Origin: an uncultured Pseudomonadota bacterium
GTDB taxonomy: Bacteria; Pseudomonadota; Gammaproteobacteria; Burkholderiales; Burkholderiaceae_C
Direction of reading: 5' to 3'
DNA length: 7,090 nt
Assembly: GCA_900320815.1 (NCBI GenBank)
Contig: ONTY01000108.1
Span: forward strand, 1 to 7,090
Of this stretch, positions 6,047-7,090 are shown in pieces. Within the stretch, counting starts at the first letter, position 1. The number at the start of each line of letters is the position of its first letter. Under the pieces are notes generated by a model. It was not told the origin of the DNA. It searched no databases and saw nothing but the letters and a program-made list of their open reading frames with translations. Both the position numbers and the translations under genes were made by a program.

Positions 6047-6182
6047 ACAAAAATGCGGAAAAAATCGCTGTGCTGTGGCGCGGCGCTGGCGCCGCGCGGT
6101 ATTTTTAGTGTTTTTGAAAGATTTTCTTCAGGGATTTTTTGGGGAGACTGTTGTTTTTTTGTTTGTGTATTTTTGCCGGTGT
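6047..6182 (-). promoter_or_regulatory. Intercistronic region with GC palindrome and A-rich leader between regulator and kinase
   Basis: Bases 6078-6097 are a perfect inverted repeat: GCGCGGCGC, central TG, GCGCCGCGC. This would be a very stable hairpin in RNA of either strand. On the minus strand (the operon direction) the RNA first passes an A-rich, C/A-biased stretch (6100-6182), then the hairpin, then six T (6064-6059) starting 13 bases later and five T just before the kinase ATG. The T tract is too far for a standard terminator, so partial attenuation or RNA stabilisation of the upstream regulator message is more likely. On the plus strand the stem is followed by GG, TATTTTTAG and GTTTTTG, resembling an intrinsic terminator that could stop antisense transcripts. 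No coding sequence is apparent. Confidence 0.5.
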
Positions 6183-6920
6183 TTAGTTTGGCTCGTCAGG
6201 CACAAAGACGTAACCCACACCCCACACAGTCTGGATGTAGCGCGGCGTGCCGCTGCTCTCGCCCTCAATGATTTTGCGCAGGCGCGAGACTTGCACGTCC
6301 AGACTGCGGTCAAACGGCTCGAATTCCCTGCCGCGCGCCAGCTGCGCCAGCTTCTCACGCGAGAGCGGCTGCCTCGGGTGCCGCACCAGGGCTTTGAGCA
6401 TGGCGAACTCACCTGTTGTGAGCGATACATCTTTGCCATCTTTCGTGAGCGTGCGCGTGCCAATATCAAACACAAAGGGGCCAAAGCGCACCACCTCGCT
6501 GCCACCAGAAGGCGCGCCGGGCGCTTCCTGCTGCGGGCGGCGGCGCAGCACGGCGTGGATGCGCGCGAGCAGCTCGCGCGGGTTGAAGGGCTTGCCCAAG
6601 TAGTCATCGGCGCCCACCTCCAGACCCACGATGCGATCCACGTCCTCGCCCTTGGCGGTGAGCATGATGATGGGCGTTTTGTCGCCGGCGGCACGCAGGC
6701 GCCGGCATACCGACAGCCCGTCTTCGCCCGGCATCATCAGGTCAAGCACAATGAGGTCGATGCTCTCGCGCAGCAGCAGCCGCGTCAGCGCCTTCGCATC
6801 CTCGGCCACGGCAACATCAAAGCCTTCCTTATCCAGGTAGCGGCGCAGCAGGTCGCGGATGCGTGGGTCATCGTCAACAACGGCAATCTTGTCTGGGCGT
6901 GTGGGCGTGTGGGCAGTCAT
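6183..6920 (-). CDS. ompR: OmpR family winged-helix response regulator
   Basis: The protein is 245 residues from the ATG at 6920. This start is chosen because AAGGA sits 7 bases upstream and the result matches the usual OmpR length (E. coli 239). The 33 residues available further upstream are not family-like. The receiver domain (about 10-125) has the acidic pair Asp16/Asp17 in VVDDDP, phosphoacceptor Asp60 in VLDLMMPGEDG, Thr88 in IIMLTAKGED and Lys110 in GKPFNPREL: the full switch set. A linker rich in Arg/Gln/Pro leads to the C-terminal Trans_reg_C winged helix (about 147-240), with LTTGEFAMLKAL, LSREKLAQLARGREFEPFDR, SLDVQVSRLRKIIE and YIQTVWGVGYVF. It is expected to bind DNA as a phosphorylated dimer and control envelope or osmotic genes; its targets cannot be read from this window. 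It is first in a two-gene unit with the kinase. The name ompR rests on family similarity and pairing. Confidence 0.94.
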   Translation of the reverse strand: MTAHTPTRPDKIAVVDDDPRIRDLLRRYLDKEGFDVAVAEDAKALTRLLLRESIDLIVLDLMMPGEDGLSVCRRLRAAGDKTPIIMLTAKGEDVDRIVGLEVGADDYLGKPFNPRELLARIHAVLRRRPQQEAPGAPSGGSEVVRFGPFVFDIGTRTLTKDGKDVSLTTGEFAMLKALVRHPRQPLSREKLAQLARGREFEPFDRSLDVQVSRLRKIIEGESSGTPRYIQTVWGVGYVFVPDEPN

Positions 6921-7090
6921 GCGGCATTCCTTGTCGGTCATTTGTAACAGCGGCGATTGTGGACGCTTCATTGGCACTTTGGACAGGTTTTTTTTGCGTC
7001 GCGTTACGCCTGTTGCCATTGGCGGCGAATAAATGGTGGATTAACAAAGCCAAGTATGGGAAAGTCTATGCATTATGAAAAACTACTTCC
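6921..7090. promoter_or_regulatory. Upstream region of the response regulator, possible divergent gene start
   Basis: This 170-base stretch is clearly less GC-rich than the rest, especially 7025-7090, as expected of a promoter region. On the minus strand, TTGGCT (7053-7048) and TATTCG (7031-7026) with a 16-base spacer are a weak sigma-70-like pair giving a leader of roughly 100 bases. On the plus strand, ATG codons at 7068 and 7075 follow GGGAAAG (7058-7064) and stay open to the window end. They could begin a divergent gene, but only five to seven codons are visible. A run of eight T lies at 6988-6995. Confidence 0.3.
6928..6932 (-). promoter_or_regulatory. ompR: Ribosome binding site fixing the response regulator start
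   Basis: On the minus strand this reads AAGGA, 7 bases before the ATG at 6920. The other in-frame ATGs at 6941, 6971 and 7019 have no comparable signal, and the leading residues they add are not conserved-looking. Confidence 0.75.

Noticed and set aside
6046..6128. Upstream extension of the kinase to recover the missing first membrane helix
   Set aside because: The in-frame extension back to the stop at 6128-6130 has no ATG, GTG or TTG start and is Arg/Lys-rich, not hydrophobic.
5877..6947. Long plus-strand open frame spanning the kinase N-terminus, the gap and the regulator
   Set aside because: It crosses the intercistronic region and runs antisense to the strongly conserved OmpR-type protein. 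No motif was recognised.

Overview
The window is GC-rich bacterial chromosome with tightly packed genes. It looks like a betaproteobacterium of the order Burkholderiales, perhaps near Comamonadaceae. The evidence is the folC - SPOR (dedD) - cvpA gene order, the protein-sequence style of the OmpR/EnvZ-type pair, and the strong bias to Ala/Arg codons ending in G or C. I cannot fix a genus. Every gene belongs to a known family, and I found no convincing new multi-gene system, phage, insertion sequence, CRISPR array or RNA gene.

Layout: (1) 1-440 (+) is the C-terminal part of pgeF (YfiH/laccase-domain peptidoglycan editing factor), cut by the window edge. (2) 524-554 is a strong two-way intrinsic terminator between convergent genes. 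(3) 569-1078 (-) encodes a small exported Sel1-repeat protein. (4) 1150-4410 (+) is a three-gene unit: folC (folate biosynthesis), a SPOR-domain division protein of the DedD type with a very long charged repeat region, and cvpA. It ends at an intrinsic terminator (4413-4434). (5) 4411-4615 is a 205-bp spacer with hairpins and a diverged copy of a repeat also found just after pgeF. (6) 6920-4616 (-) is a two-component pair, response regulator (ompR-like) first and histidine kinase (envZ-like) second. A 136-bp intercistronic gap holds a GC-rich palindrome and an A-rich leader. (7) 6921-7090 is the regulator's upstream region, less GC-rich, and may hold the start of a divergent gene.

FolC, DedD and CvpA form a classic proteobacterial neighbourhood that usually continues into purF. 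Here purF is absent and the two-component genes lie on the opposite strand instead, which marks a rearrangement boundary. The OmpR/EnvZ pair would sense an envelope or osmotic signal and control transcription.

The observation most worth checking is in the histidine kinase. The family motif before the first membrane helix (SMFWRT) runs straight into the start of the sensor domain (QELEPH), so the first transmembrane helix seems to have been removed in frame. The kinase also lacks a recognisable ribosome binding site and sits behind a strong hairpin. Other points of interest are the paired intergenic repeat (440-512 and 4437-4478), the tandem repeats inside dedD, and the lost purF linkage.
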